Origin: Blastococcus carthaginiensis
Lineage (GTDB): Bacteria; Actinomycetota; Actinomycetes; Mycobacteriales; Geodermatophilaceae
Reading direction: 5' to 3'
NCBI RefSeq assembly: GCF_030731085.1
Contig: NZ_JASNFN010000004.1
Location: 248,001-312,000 of the forward strand
DNA: 64,000 bases
Shown here: piece after piece, positions 17,023-25,167 of the stretch
How the letters are laid out: each line of letters starts with the position of its first letter
Numbering within the stretch: position 1 is the first letter of the stretch
The notes under the pieces: model-generated
What the model saw: only the letters and a program-made list of their open reading frames with translations
Database searches by the model: none
Told to the model about the DNA's origin: nothing
Position numbers and translations under genes: made by a program

Positions 17023-17985
17023 TCAGGCCCGCTGCTGCTCCGAGAGGGCCCGCAGCCGGGCGTTGTACGCGGCGAGCTCCGCGCCGCCGTCGCGGTCGGC
17101 CGCCCGGTCGAGGGTGCGGGCCCGCCGCTCGTCCGAGCGGGCCCAGGAGAAGAAGACGACCGACAGCACCAGGACGGTGGGCAGCTCGCCGAAGGCCCAC
17201 ACGATGCCCCCGGCCACGGCCTGGTCGGCGAGCGGGTCGACGCCCCACCCGGCCGGCGGCTCGGCGAAGGAGTCGACCACCAGCGACCCGGCCATCATGA
17301 TCGCGACGCCGAAGAAGGCGTGGAACGGCACGGGCAGGAACAGCTCGAGCATCCGCCCCGGGTGGCTGAGCGTCCGCGGCCACGGGTCCTGGGCGACGAT
17401 CGGGCCGAAGAACAGCAGCCCGGTGACGACGAAGTGGGCCAGCATGAACTGGTGCCCCACGGGGTTGGACATGAGCGCGTCGAACAGCGGCGTGAAGTAG
17501 ACGCCGTACAGGCTCGCGAGGAAGAGCGGGACCGTGAACAGCGGGTGGGCCACGACGTAGGCGAACCGGCTGTGCAGCGCCTCGAGCAGCAGCGCCCGCG
17601 GGGCACCGGCCGGGCCACGACCGCGCGGCAAGGTGCGCAGCGCCAGCGTCACCGGCGCGGCGAGCAGCAGGAGCAGCGGCGTGATCAGCGAGAGCACCAT
17701 GTGCTGGGTCATGTGGACGCTGAAGAGCACCATGCTGTACCCGTTGAACCAGGTGCCGGTCGCGGCGAAGAGCGACGCGGTGCCCCCGGTCCAGGCGAGC
17801 GTGCGCCACCACGGCCAGCTCACACCGGTGCGCCGCAGGTGCACGACCGCGGCCAGGTAGAGGACCAGGCCGGCGACGCTGAGCCCGGCGAGCACCGACC
17901 AGGCGTCCAGGTGCGGGAGGAACATCCGCCCCCAGGTCGGCGGCTCGCCCGGGACCCACATCCCCGAGTGGTGCCCGTGCTCCAC
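17023..17985 (-). CDS. CtaG-like cytochrome c oxidase assembly membrane protein
   Basis: 320 aa, about seven to eight helices, of the caa3-type CtaG family (PF09678), implicated in copper delivery to oxidase. Conserved His/Met-rich stretches include MTQHMVLSLITPLLLLLAAP, HPLFTVPLFLASLY and VGHQFMLAHF. GTG at 17985 (VEHGHHSGMW) sits eight bases after AGAGGAGG, which decides the start over the longer open frame. The His-rich N-terminus just after the start could bind metal. It fits functionally with ctaD at 12104. Confidence 0.88.
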   Translation of the reverse strand: MEHGHHSGMWVPGEPPTWGRMFLPHLDAWSVLAGLSVAGLVLYLAAVVHLRRTGVSWPWWRTLAWTGGTASLFAATGTWFNGYSMVLFSVHMTQHMVLSLITPLLLLLAAPVTLALRTLPRGRGPAGAPRALLLEALHSRFAYVVAHPLFTVPLFLASLYGVYFTPLFDALMSNPVGHQFMLAHFVVTGLLFFGPIVAQDPWPRTLSHPGRMLELFLPVPFHAFFGVAIMMAGSLVVDSFAEPPAGWGVDPLADQAVAGGIVWAFGELPTVLVLSVVFFSWARSDERRARTLDRAADRDGGAELAAYNARLRALSEQQRA

Positions 17986-18076
17986 CGCGACCTCCTCTTG
18001 CCGGCCGGTCCTGCGACCCACTGTCCCACCGCGCTGCCCCACCCGAGCGGGAGGCACCGGCGATCTCCCCCACGTG

Positions 18077-18121
18077 CGACGACGCCCTCCGCCGGAACTG
18101 CTCCGGGGGAGGGCGTCGTCG
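18077..18121 (-). terminator. Hairpin after the M23 peptidase gene
   Basis: Perfect 14-bp arms CGACGACGCCCTCC (18077-18090) and GGAGGGCGTCGTCG (18108-18121), just beyond the peptidase stop. Confidence 0.7.
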
Positions 18122-18135
18122 TGGGCCGTGCGGTG

Positions 18136-19452
18136 TCAGATCTGGACGCCGCGCTCCCGCAACCAGGGCAGCGGGTCGATCCGCTCCCCGTCGATGCCGC
18201 CGACGTGCACCTCGAAGTGCAGGTGCGGGCCGGTGGACTGGCCGCGGTTGCCGAGCAGCGCGATGGTGTCGCCGGCGCGCACCACCTGGCCGGGCGTCAC
18301 GAGGATCTCGTCCATGTGGCCGTAGACGGTGACGTCCCCGTTGCCGTGCTGGATGTACACGGCCAGCCCGTAGCCGCTGGCTGGGCCGGCCTCGAGCACG
18401 ACGCCGTCCATCACGGCGTACTCCGGCGTGCGCATGGGCGCGGCCAGGTCGATGCCCGCGTGCAGCGTGCCCCAGCGCGCGCCGAAGCCGCTGGTGAGCC
18501 GCCCGCCCTCGACGGGGAGCACCGCCTTCGGGCGCGCGGCCTCGGCCGCGGCGCGGTCGGCCTCCTCCTGGGCGATCCGGTCGGCCTCCGCCTGGGCGTC
18601 CGCGGCGGCGGTGCGATCGGCATCGCGGGCGTTGCGGCTGGCGACCATCTCGCGCAGCCGCGAGGTGTCGTCCTCGTCGACCTGCGGCGCCGCGGTGGAG
18701 GCGTCGATGCCGAGCTGTTCGGCGACGCTGATCGAGTGGCCGGCCGTCTCGGTCGCCACCTCCGTCGCACCGCTGACCGACGCCCCGCTGATGCTGAGCG
18801 CGCCGACCAGGGCCGCGGCCAGGTAGAGCGCGGAACGCCGGCGACCGGCCGATGGGCGGCGGTCCAGCCAGCCGCGACGGCCCGCCGCGACGGCGGCGAC
18901 GACCTGCGCCGGCTCCGCCTCGGGTGCGACCGCGGCGTCGAGGACGACGACGACCGGCTCGACGGGCGCCGCCGGCGAGGGCTCCTCCTCGACGTCCTTG
19001 ACGACGACGACGGCCGCGGGCGCGGGTGCCTGTGCCTCGGCGAGCGCGGCGACGTCGGTGACCGGCGCCAGTGCGGCGAGGTCGACGGTGGGCCGCTTGT
19101 AGGGCGTCGGCCGGCGCCGCACGGGCACCTCGGCGGCGGCCGCGGCGGCGACCTTGGCGGCGATGACCTGCAGGACCGCAGCCCGGGCCGAGGTGAGCGG
19201 GGTCGACCCCGCGGACGGTGTGGCGCCCTTCGCGGTCGCGCCGGCGGCCCGGCTGCGTGTGCGGGTGGTGGGAGCGGTCGTCCGACGGGCCCCCGCCCCG
19301 CGCGCCTTCCCCTGGCGCTGCGGCGGAACCGTGGACCCGGCCTTCTCCTCGATCGTCCCGCTGGCGGCGCGGGCCGGGGCGGGCGTGGCGTCGACCGTGC
19401 CGGTCGGTGCCGCACCCCCCTCGGGGAGGCGGTCGTGGTGGAGCGAACTCAT
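18136..19452 (-). CDS. M23 family zinc metallopeptidase, single membrane anchor
   Basis: 438 aa peptidoglycan-hydrolase-like protein. A long Ala/Pro/Thr-rich cytoplasmic region (1-~205) precedes one transmembrane helix (~210-230) and an acidic coiled segment (~250-310). The LytM/M23 domain is residues ~316-438, with the metal motif HAGIDLA and the HLHFE motif, so the active form is intact. It probably trims peptidoglycan crosslinks outside the membrane. ATG at 19452 follows CAGGTG. An upstream frame continues but lacks a ribosome site. The 277-bp gap to the divergent dehydrogenase is AT-richer than average and probably carries promoters. Confidence 0.85.
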   Translation of the reverse strand: MSSLHHDRLPEGGAAPTGTVDATPAPARAASGTIEEKAGSTVPPQRQGKARGAGARRTTAPTTRTRSRAAGATAKGATPSAGSTPLTSARAAVLQVIAAKVAAAAAAEVPVRRRPTPYKRPTVDLAALAPVTDVAALAEAQAPAPAAVVVVKDVEEEPSPAAPVEPVVVVLDAAVAPEAEPAQVVAAVAAGRRGWLDRRPSAGRRRSALYLAAALVGALSISGASVSGATEVATETAGHSISVAEQLGIDASTAAPQVDEDDTSRLREMVASRNARDADRTAAADAQAEADRIAQEEADRAAAEAARPKAVLPVEGGRLTSGFGARWGTLHAGIDLAAPMRTPEYAVMDGVVLEAGPASGYGLAVYIQHGNGDVTVYGHMDEILVTPGQVVRAGDTIALLGNRGQSTGPHLHFEVHVGGIDGERIDPLPWLRERGVQI

Positions 19453-19729
19453 GCACCTGACTTCCGTCGGCGGACATTGCAGAGCGGCTCCCGGGGAGAG
19501 GAGCGGGGCCCATGTAAACACGGCGTGATGGATTCGTGATCTGCCCGACGGGGTAGCGACCTGCAGTTCTATGAACTGGATCACCGCACTGCGCGCAGCT
19601 TGCTCACCGTTGCGTGAACATTGGTTAGCGCAGAGTGAGGGACGCGCCGTAGATGGTTGAGAGTCGCGCGATCCGGCTCACGTCGGGGCAGAAGACCCTT
19701 TTCCGAAGCCCGATCGAGGGAGAAGTCGT

Positions 19730-20911
19730 ATGCGCGCAGTGACCTGGCACGGTCGTGGAGACGTCCGGGTGGACACCGTCCCGGACCCCGCGATCCAGGA
19801 GCAGACCGACGTCATCGTCGAGATCACCTCCAGCGGCATCTGCGGGTCGGACCTCCACCTCATCGAGGTGATGGCCCCCTTCATGTCGGTCGGTGACGTG
19901 ATGGGCCACGAGCCCATGGGGGTCGTCCGCGAGGTCGGGCGGGACGTGACCGCGGTGAAGCCCGGCGACCGCGTCGTCGTGCCGTTCAACATCTCCTGCG
20001 GCACCTGCTGGATGTGCGCCGAGGGGCTGCAGTCCCAGTGCGAGACGACGCAGAACCGCGAGCAGGGCATGGGCGCCTCGCTGTTCGGCTACACGAAGCT
20101 CTACGGGCAGGTACCCGGCGGTCAGGCCGAGTACCTGCGGGTGCCCTTCGGCAACACGCTGCCGATCAAGGTGCCCGACGCCCCGTCGGACGACCGCTTC
20201 GTCTACCTCTCCGACGTGGTCCCCACCGCCTGGCAGGCCGTCCAGTACGCCGCCATCCCGCAGGGCGGCAGCGTCCTGGTCCTCGGCCTGGGCCCGATCG
20301 GCGACATGGCGACCCGCATCGCCAAGCACCTGGGCGCCGGGCAGGTCATCGCCTCCGACGTCGTCCCGGAGCGCCTGGCCCGGGCCCGACGCAACGGCAT
20401 CACCGTCATCGACTCGACCGACCAGGCCGAGGTGGTCGCCCGCGTGCGCGACCTCACCGACGGCCGCGGCCCCGATGCGGTGATCGACGCCGTCGGCATG
20501 GAGGCGCACGGCTCCCCGCTGGCGTGGGCCGCCCAGAAGGCCAGCGCGGTGGTGCCCGACGCGATCATGGAGAAGGTCATGACCGTGGCCGGCATCGACC
20601 GGCTGGCCGCCCTCAACACGGCCATCGAGGCGGTCCGCCGCGGCGGCACCATCTCCCTGTCGGGCGTCTACGGCGGCGCGACCGATCCGCTCCCCCTCAT
20701 GCGCATGTTCGACAAGCAGATCCAGCTGCGCATGGGCCAGGCCAACGTGTGGCGCTGGGTGCCCGACATCCTCCCGCTGCTGATCGACGGCGACCCGCTC
20801 GGCGTCGACGAGTTCGCCACGCACCGGGTGCCGCTGGAGCAGGCGCCCGAGGCCTACGCGAACTTCCGCGAGAAGAAGGACGGCGCGGTCAAGGTGCTCC
20901 TCCAGCCCTGA
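19730..20911 (+). CDS. Zinc-dependent alcohol/formaldehyde dehydrogenase-like enzyme
   Basis: 393 aa medium-chain dehydrogenase. Catalytic zinc ligands are in GICGSDLH and GHEPMG. The structural zinc lobe has four Cys (CGTCWMCAEGLQSQC) and the NAD fold is VLGLGPIGDMA. The extra loop and length resemble glutathione-independent formaldehyde dehydrogenases; the substrate is not certain. ATG at 19730 follows AGGGAGAA. It stands alone with a strong terminator behind it. Confidence 0.88.
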   Translation: MRAVTWHGRGDVRVDTVPDPAIQEQTDVIVEITSSGICGSDLHLIEVMAPFMSVGDVMGHEPMGVVREVGRDVTAVKPGDRVVVPFNISCGTCWMCAEGLQSQCETTQNREQGMGASLFGYTKLYGQVPGGQAEYLRVPFGNTLPIKVPDAPSDDRFVYLSDVVPTAWQAVQYAAIPQGGSVLVLGLGPIGDMATRIAKHLGAGQVIASDVVPERLARARRNGITVIDSTDQAEVVARVRDLTDGRGPDAVIDAVGMEAHGSPLAWAAQKASAVVPDAIMEKVMTVAGIDRLAALNTAIEAVRRGGTISLSGVYGGATDPLPLMRMFDKQIQLRMGQANVWRWVPDILPLLIDGDPLGVDEFATHRVPLEQAPEAYANFREKKDGAVKVLLQP

Positions 20912-20923
20912 CCGGCGCCCGAC

Positions 20924-20968
20924 GACGAGGCCCCGGTCACCGCGCTTGCGGTGGCCAGGGCCTCGTCG
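20924..20968 (+). terminator. Terminator after the zinc dehydrogenase
   Basis: Long hairpin: arms CGACGAGGCCC and GGGCCTCGTCG enclose a second helix CACCGC-GCTT-GCGGTG. Confidence 0.75.
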
Positions 20969-21046
20969 TGCTGGGCCTTGGCGAATCACCACTTCGCCCC
21001 CGAGCCGAGGCTTCGAGCACCGCAGCCGCTCGCCGGCCCTGCCCCC

Positions 21047-21156
21047 GGCCGGCACCTGCCGTGGGCGCCTCCTCTCCCGCCAGCACCTGCTGTGGGCGGC
21101 TTCCTCTCGCCGGCACCGGGCCTTCCCGGCACCTGCCGTGGTCGGCTTCGCCCTTG
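21047..21156 (+). repeat. Imperfect 31-base repeats, three copies
   Basis: Copies at 21047-21077, 21078-21108 and 21126-21156 share the core GGCACCTGCCGTGGGCGGC with a few changes (the second has CAGCACCTGCTGTG). They fill most of the 317-base gap 20912-21228 between the dehydrogenase terminator and the DUF222-HNH gene. I see no coding potential. Confidence 0.65.
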
Positions 21157-21228
21157 CCGGCACCCGACCTGGCCGACGCCTGCCCGCGTGGGTCCGGAAT
21201 TGTCGTACCCCCGGCCTAGCCTGCGGGT

Positions 21229-22780
21229 ATGTCGGTGGCGGCGAGCTTCGAGGTGGGGGTGTCGGTGTCCCTGGTGGACCCGTTCCCGTCGGAGTGGGAG
21301 CTGGCCGACCCCGATCCGCAGCGGTGGGACGAGCCGCTGTCGGCGTGGCTGCCGGCCCGTCGGTCGGCGGGCGAGGCGGCGGATCTGCTGGGGCAGATCG
21401 TGGCGGCCGAGGCCCGGCTGGCCGCACTGCGGGTGGAGCTGGTGATGGACCTGGCCGCCGCCCGCCCCCCGGCGGGGAACGCGCCGGATCGGTGGGCCCG
21501 GCCGGGGCGAGCGAGTTCGTGCCCGACGAGCTGGCGATGGTGCACAACAGCAGCCGCACAGCAGCGGTCACCCTGCTGGAGCACGCCGAGGTGCTCACCA
21601 CCCGGCTGCCCGCCACGTTCGCGGCGCTGCGGCTGGGGCGGCTGGACTGGCCGCGTGCCCGGGCGCTGGCCGCGGAGGTCGCCGCCTTCGGCGCCGACAC
21701 CGATCCGGCGGTGATCGCCGCCGCCGAGGCCGCCGTGCTGCCCGGCGCCACCGGCCTGGGGGTGGGCAAGCTGCGCGAAGCGCTGCGCGGCGAGCTGCTG
21801 GCCCGCGACGCCGAGGCCGCCGACCGGCGCCGGCAGACCCGACAGCGGGCCGCGGACGTGACCGTGCGCCCGGTCGGGGACGGGATGAGCGAGTTGCGCG
21901 CCCTGCTCCCGCACCCCGACGCCCGGGCCTGCCGGGCGGCCCTGGACGCCCACGCCCGGGCGGCGCAGGAGGCCGGCGACGGGCGGCCGATCGGCATGTT
22001 GCGCGCCGGCGCCGCCGCCGATCTGATCCTGCGCCCCTGGCAGGACCAGCCCGCGGTCACCGCCCAGCTGACCGTCATCGCCCCGCTGACCGCCCTGACC
22101 CCCGCCGGGTTCCTCGCCGCCGGGGCCCCCACCCCGGCCGCCTTCACCCCACCCGGCACCCCACCCGGGGTTCCCGAGCCGGTCGGGGAGGTCGACGGGG
22201 AACCGATCACCGCCGCCCACCTGCGCGAACTGCTCACCCAGCTGGACGCCTGCCACCTGCAGGCACCTCCGGCCGGCAGCCTGCACATCGCGATCACCGA
22301 CGCCACCGGCGCGCTGCAGGCCGTCACCGGCCGCACCGAACTGGCCCGCCTGGCCACCACCGGCTGCCCCCACCACCCCGAGCAGGCCTGTGGCTGCCCG
22401 CTGCTCGGGCCACCCGGCCCGGGGACCGCTACCGCCCCTCGGACCCTCAGCAACGATTCCTCCCGCTGCGCGACCGCACCTGCCGCCACCCCGGCTGCAC
22501 CGTCCCCGCCGGCTGGGCCGACCTCGACCACGTCATCCCCCACGCCCAGGGCGGGGCCACCGCCTGCGAGAACCTGTGCTGCCTGTGCCGCCGCCACCAC
22601 CGGCTCAAGACCTTCGCCCCCGGCTGGCAGCACACGATGAGCGACGACGGGGTGCTCACCGTCATCACCCCCACCGGCGTCACCCGCACCACCCGACCAC
22701 CGGGCTACCGCGTCCTCACCACACCACCCGAACCACCACCGGAACCAGCGGACCCGGACGACGACCCACCACCGTTCTGA
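21229..22780 (+). pseudogene. DUF222-HNH endonuclease gene broken by two frameshifts
   Basis: Reads MSVAASFEVGV in one frame to about 21500. It continues from ASEFVPDELAMVHNSSRTA in the frame one base back, and about 22430 shifts back one base again into DRYRPSDPQQRF. The HNH tail contains CRHPGC, DLDHVIPHAQGG, TACENL and CRRHHRLKTF and stops at 22780. Together the pieces give a full-length ~516-codon gene of the DUF222/HNH family common in many copies in actinobacteria. Both breaks lie near C/G homopolymers, so each is a single-base loss or a sequencing error. If real, the HNH domain is not made. The role of the family is uncertain (homing-like nuclease). Confidence 0.85.
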
Positions 22781-22872
22781 CCCACCCGGTTAGTGCGGCC
22801 GGGCGTTCATGCCCCCTCCCCCGGGACGAGATCTGCGGCGCCGCGGGCGATCGACGCGGCGGGGCCATGGAG

Positions 22873-22936
22873 CTGCTGGGCTGCCGGGCTGCCGGGCTGC
22901 CGGGCTGCCGGGCTGCCGGGCTGCCGGGCTGCGGGG
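22873..22936 (+). repeat. 8-bp tandem repeat, about eight units
   Basis: Six perfect CTGCCGGG units (22881-22928) flanked by one variant unit on each side (CTGCTGGG, CTGCGGGG). It lies in the 341-base gap 22781-23121 upstream of the aldo/keto reductase. The rest of the gap shows no gene. Confidence 0.9.
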
Positions 22937-23121
22937 CCATGGGGTGGGGCACCGGGGTTCCGAGGGCATCTCCAGCGGGCGAGCCGGGAAGCTCAGGCTC
23001 CGCCGGGGCGGCCGGCGTCGTCTCCACCGCCTCGACCTCCGGCTGCTCGCGGTCCCAGCAGCCTATGGCGCAGAGGCGGCCGGGACGCGCATGAGCGGCC
23101 CGCGCCGGGTAGGGGCGGGGC

Positions 23122-24015
23122 ATGACCACCACCACCGCGGAGAAGTCCGGCAGCTACCGCCTCGGCGACCGGGAGGTGCACCGGCTCGGCTACGGCGCCA
23201 TGCAACTGGCCGGCCCTCACGTCATGGGGCCGCCGGCCGACCGGGACGCCGCGATCGCCGTGCTGCGCCGCGCCGTCGAGCTCGGCGTCGACCACATCGA
23301 CACCAGCGACTACTACGGCCCCACCGTCGTCAACGAGCTCATCCGCGAGGCCCTGCACCCCTACCCCGACGACCTCGTCATCGTCACCAAGGTCGGCGCC
23401 CGCCGTGACGCCGACGGCGGCTGGCCCGAGGCCCTGGCGCCCGACGACCTGCGCCGGGCGGTGCAGGAGAACATCGACCACCTCGGGGTGGCGGCCCTGG
23501 ACGTGGTGAACCTGCGCATGCCCGGCTTCGCCGAGCCGGTGCAGCGCTCGCTCGCCGAGCCCTTCGAGGCACTGGCCGCCATGCAGCAGGACGGGTTGGT
23601 GCGCCACCTGGGCGTCAGCAACGTGACGCCGCAGATGTTCGCCGAGGCGCAGGCGATCGCCCCGGTGGTGTGCGTGCAGAACCACTACAATCTGGTCCAC
23701 CGCGCGGACGACCCGATGATCGATGCCCTCGCCCGCGAGGGCATCGCGTACACGCCGTTCTTCCCGCTGGGTGGCTTCAACCCGCTGCAGTCGGCGGCCC
23801 TGGAGACGGTGGCCCGGCGGCTGGAGACGACGCCGATGCAGGTGGCGCTCACCTGGCTGCTGGCCCGCTCCCCCAACCTGCTGCTCATCCCGGGCACCTC
23901 CTCGGTCGCGCACCTGGAGGAGAACCTGCAGGCGGCCGCCCGGGTGCTCGGTCCGGAGGAGCTGGCGGAGCTCGACCGCATCGGCGGCACCGGGCAGCCC
24001 GATCCGGCCGGTTGA
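23122..24015 (+). CDS. Aldo/keto reductase family oxidoreductase
   Basis: 297 aa TIM-barrel NADPH enzyme. Catalytic Asp and Tyr are in HIDTSDYYG and the Lys in VTKVG. Where most members have the catalytic His, here the strand reads VVNLRMPG, so the fourth tetrad residue is changed; several actinobacterial paralogues share this. NADP-binding motifs near the end are IPGTSSVAHLEEN. Substrate unknown. ATG at 23122 lies 14 bases after GGGGCGGGGC. It is monocistronic, with the short 8-bp repeat array 186 bases upstream. Confidence 0.88.
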   Translation: MTTTTAEKSGSYRLGDREVHRLGYGAMQLAGPHVMGPPADRDAAIAVLRRAVELGVDHIDTSDYYGPTVVNELIREALHPYPDDLVIVTKVGARRDADGGWPEALAPDDLRRAVQENIDHLGVAALDVVNLRMPGFAEPVQRSLAEPFEALAAMQQDGLVRHLGVSNVTPQMFAEAQAIAPVVCVQNHYNLVHRADDPMIDALAREGIAYTPFFPLGGFNPLQSAALETVARRLETTPMQVALTWLLARSPNLLLIPGTSSVAHLEENLQAAARVLGPEELAELDRIGGTGQPDPAG

Positions 24016-24029
24016 CCCGCCGGCGCCGT

Positions 24030-24145
24030 CCCACAGGTCTGCGAGGCCGGCCCCAGCACCCGGTCGAGGTGGTCGTTGCCGAAGACCCCACCGGCGTCCA
24101 GCCGGTCCCGCAGCGCGCGGACCGGGCACCGCGGACCGGGTCCGC
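24030..24145 (-). pseudogene. C-terminal remnant of an FAD-linked sugar/alditol oxidase (tentative)
   Basis: On the minus strand the 272-base gap between two genes encodes a stretch containing ALRDRLDAGGVFGNDHLDRV followed by LG. It resembles the C-terminal end of L-gulonolactone/alditol oxidases, where the family has a similar LDP-G-F-N--LDR-LG ending. No start, FAD domain or rest of the gene is present. The call rests on memory of the family and is weak. Confidence 0.35.
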
Positions 24146-24287
24146 GGAGGGACCGGTCCCGGCATCTGCCGGGGCAGGTGGGACGGCTGGTGGCTCGCCG
24201 CAGGTGTCGGGCCCCGGATGAGCGGGCGAGCCGCGCCGGACCCATACGGTCCCGGCCGGTACCACCGCATCCTCGAAGGAGCCCGTC

Positions 24288-25121
24288 TTGTCCTACCCCC
24301 CGCAGGCGCCGCCGCAGTTCTACGGGCCGCCTCCCGCCTACCAGCCGCCCAAGAAGGGCGCCGGTCTGGCCATCGCCTCGATGGTGCTCGGCATCATCGC
24401 CCTGCTCCTCAGCTGGATCCCGATCGTCAACAACGTGGCGGCCGTCATCGGCCTCGTCGGGCTCGGCCTGGGCATCCCCGCGCTGCTGCGGGCCCGCCGC
24501 GGGACGCACGGCGGCACGGGCATGGCGATCACCGGCCTGATCACGTCGGTGCTCGCCGTCGTCGTCGTCTTCGCGACCCAGGCCTTCTACGCCGAGGTCA
24601 TCGACGAGGTGCAGGAGGAGCTCGACCGCGCCGGCGACGAGATCTCCGCGCCGCCGGCCGGTGACACGGCCCCCGTCGACGCCGGGGGTGAGCCTGCCGC
24701 CGAGGCGGTGCCGCTCGGGGTGCCGGCGCAGGTCGGCGACTACCAGGTCACCGTCGACGCCGTCGAGCTCGACGGGAACGCGACCGCCGCCGCCGGCAAC
24801 CAGTTCAACGAGCCCGCGACCAACGGCCAGTACGTCGTCGTGCAGCTGACGGCTACCTACACCGGCGCCGAGGAGGGCTTCCCGGGGATGGACCTCACCG
24901 CGGTCGTCCACGGCAGCGACAACCGGCAGTACAGCGACTCCGAGTGCATGGCGGTGCTGCCGGACGACGCGATGAACGCCCCCACCCTCAACCCGGGCGG
25001 CACGGACACCTTCCAGTTCTGCATGGACGTCCCGCCGGCCGCTCTCGCGGGTGCCGAGCTGTCGGTGGAGCCGACCATCAGCTTCGACTCCGACGAGCGC
25101 GTCTTCTACGCACTGGGCTGA
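24288..25121 (+). CDS. DUF4190/DUF4352-like membrane-anchored protein
   Basis: 277 aa. A Pro-rich cytoplasmic start (MSYPPQAPPQFYGPPPAYQ) precedes two transmembrane helices (~22-50 and ~80-103) of the DUF4190 type. An acidic linker then leads to an outside beta-rich DUF4352-like domain (YVVVQLTATYTG onward) with two Cys that could pair. Likely a surface or envelope protein; function unknown. The start is TTG at 24288, chosen because GAAGGA lies eight bases upstream. Confidence 0.75.
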   Translation: MSYPPQAPPQFYGPPPAYQPPKKGAGLAIASMVLGIIALLLSWIPIVNNVAAVIGLVGLGLGIPALLRARRGTHGGTGMAITGLITSVLAVVVVFATQAFYAEVIDEVQEELDRAGDEISAPPAGDTAPVDAGGEPAAEAVPLGVPAQVGDYQVTVDAVELDGNATAAAGNQFNEPATNGQYVVVQLTATYTGAEEGFPGMDLTAVVHGSDNRQYSDSECMAVLPDDAMNAPTLNPGGTDTFQFCMDVPPAALAGAELSVEPTISFDSDERVFYALG

Positions 25122-25126
25122 CTGGC

Positions 25127-25160
25127 CGCACGACGGCGGCCGCGCGGCCGCCGTCGTGCG
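25127..25160. terminator. Bidirectional terminator
   Basis: Arms GCACGACGGCGGCC and GGCCGCCGTCGTGC between the convergent DUF4352-like and ABC-F genes. Confidence 0.8.
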
Positions 25161-25167
25161 CTGGTGC

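Noticed and set aside
19453..19729. c-di-AMP (ydaO) riboswitch upstream of the M23 peptidase
   Set aside because: Such leaders often precede cell-wall hydrolases in actinobacteria, but I could not find the conserved core segments in this region. A covariance-model search would decide.
22873..22936. CRISPR-like array
   Set aside because: Units are 8 bases, adjacent and without spacers; a simple tandem repeat.
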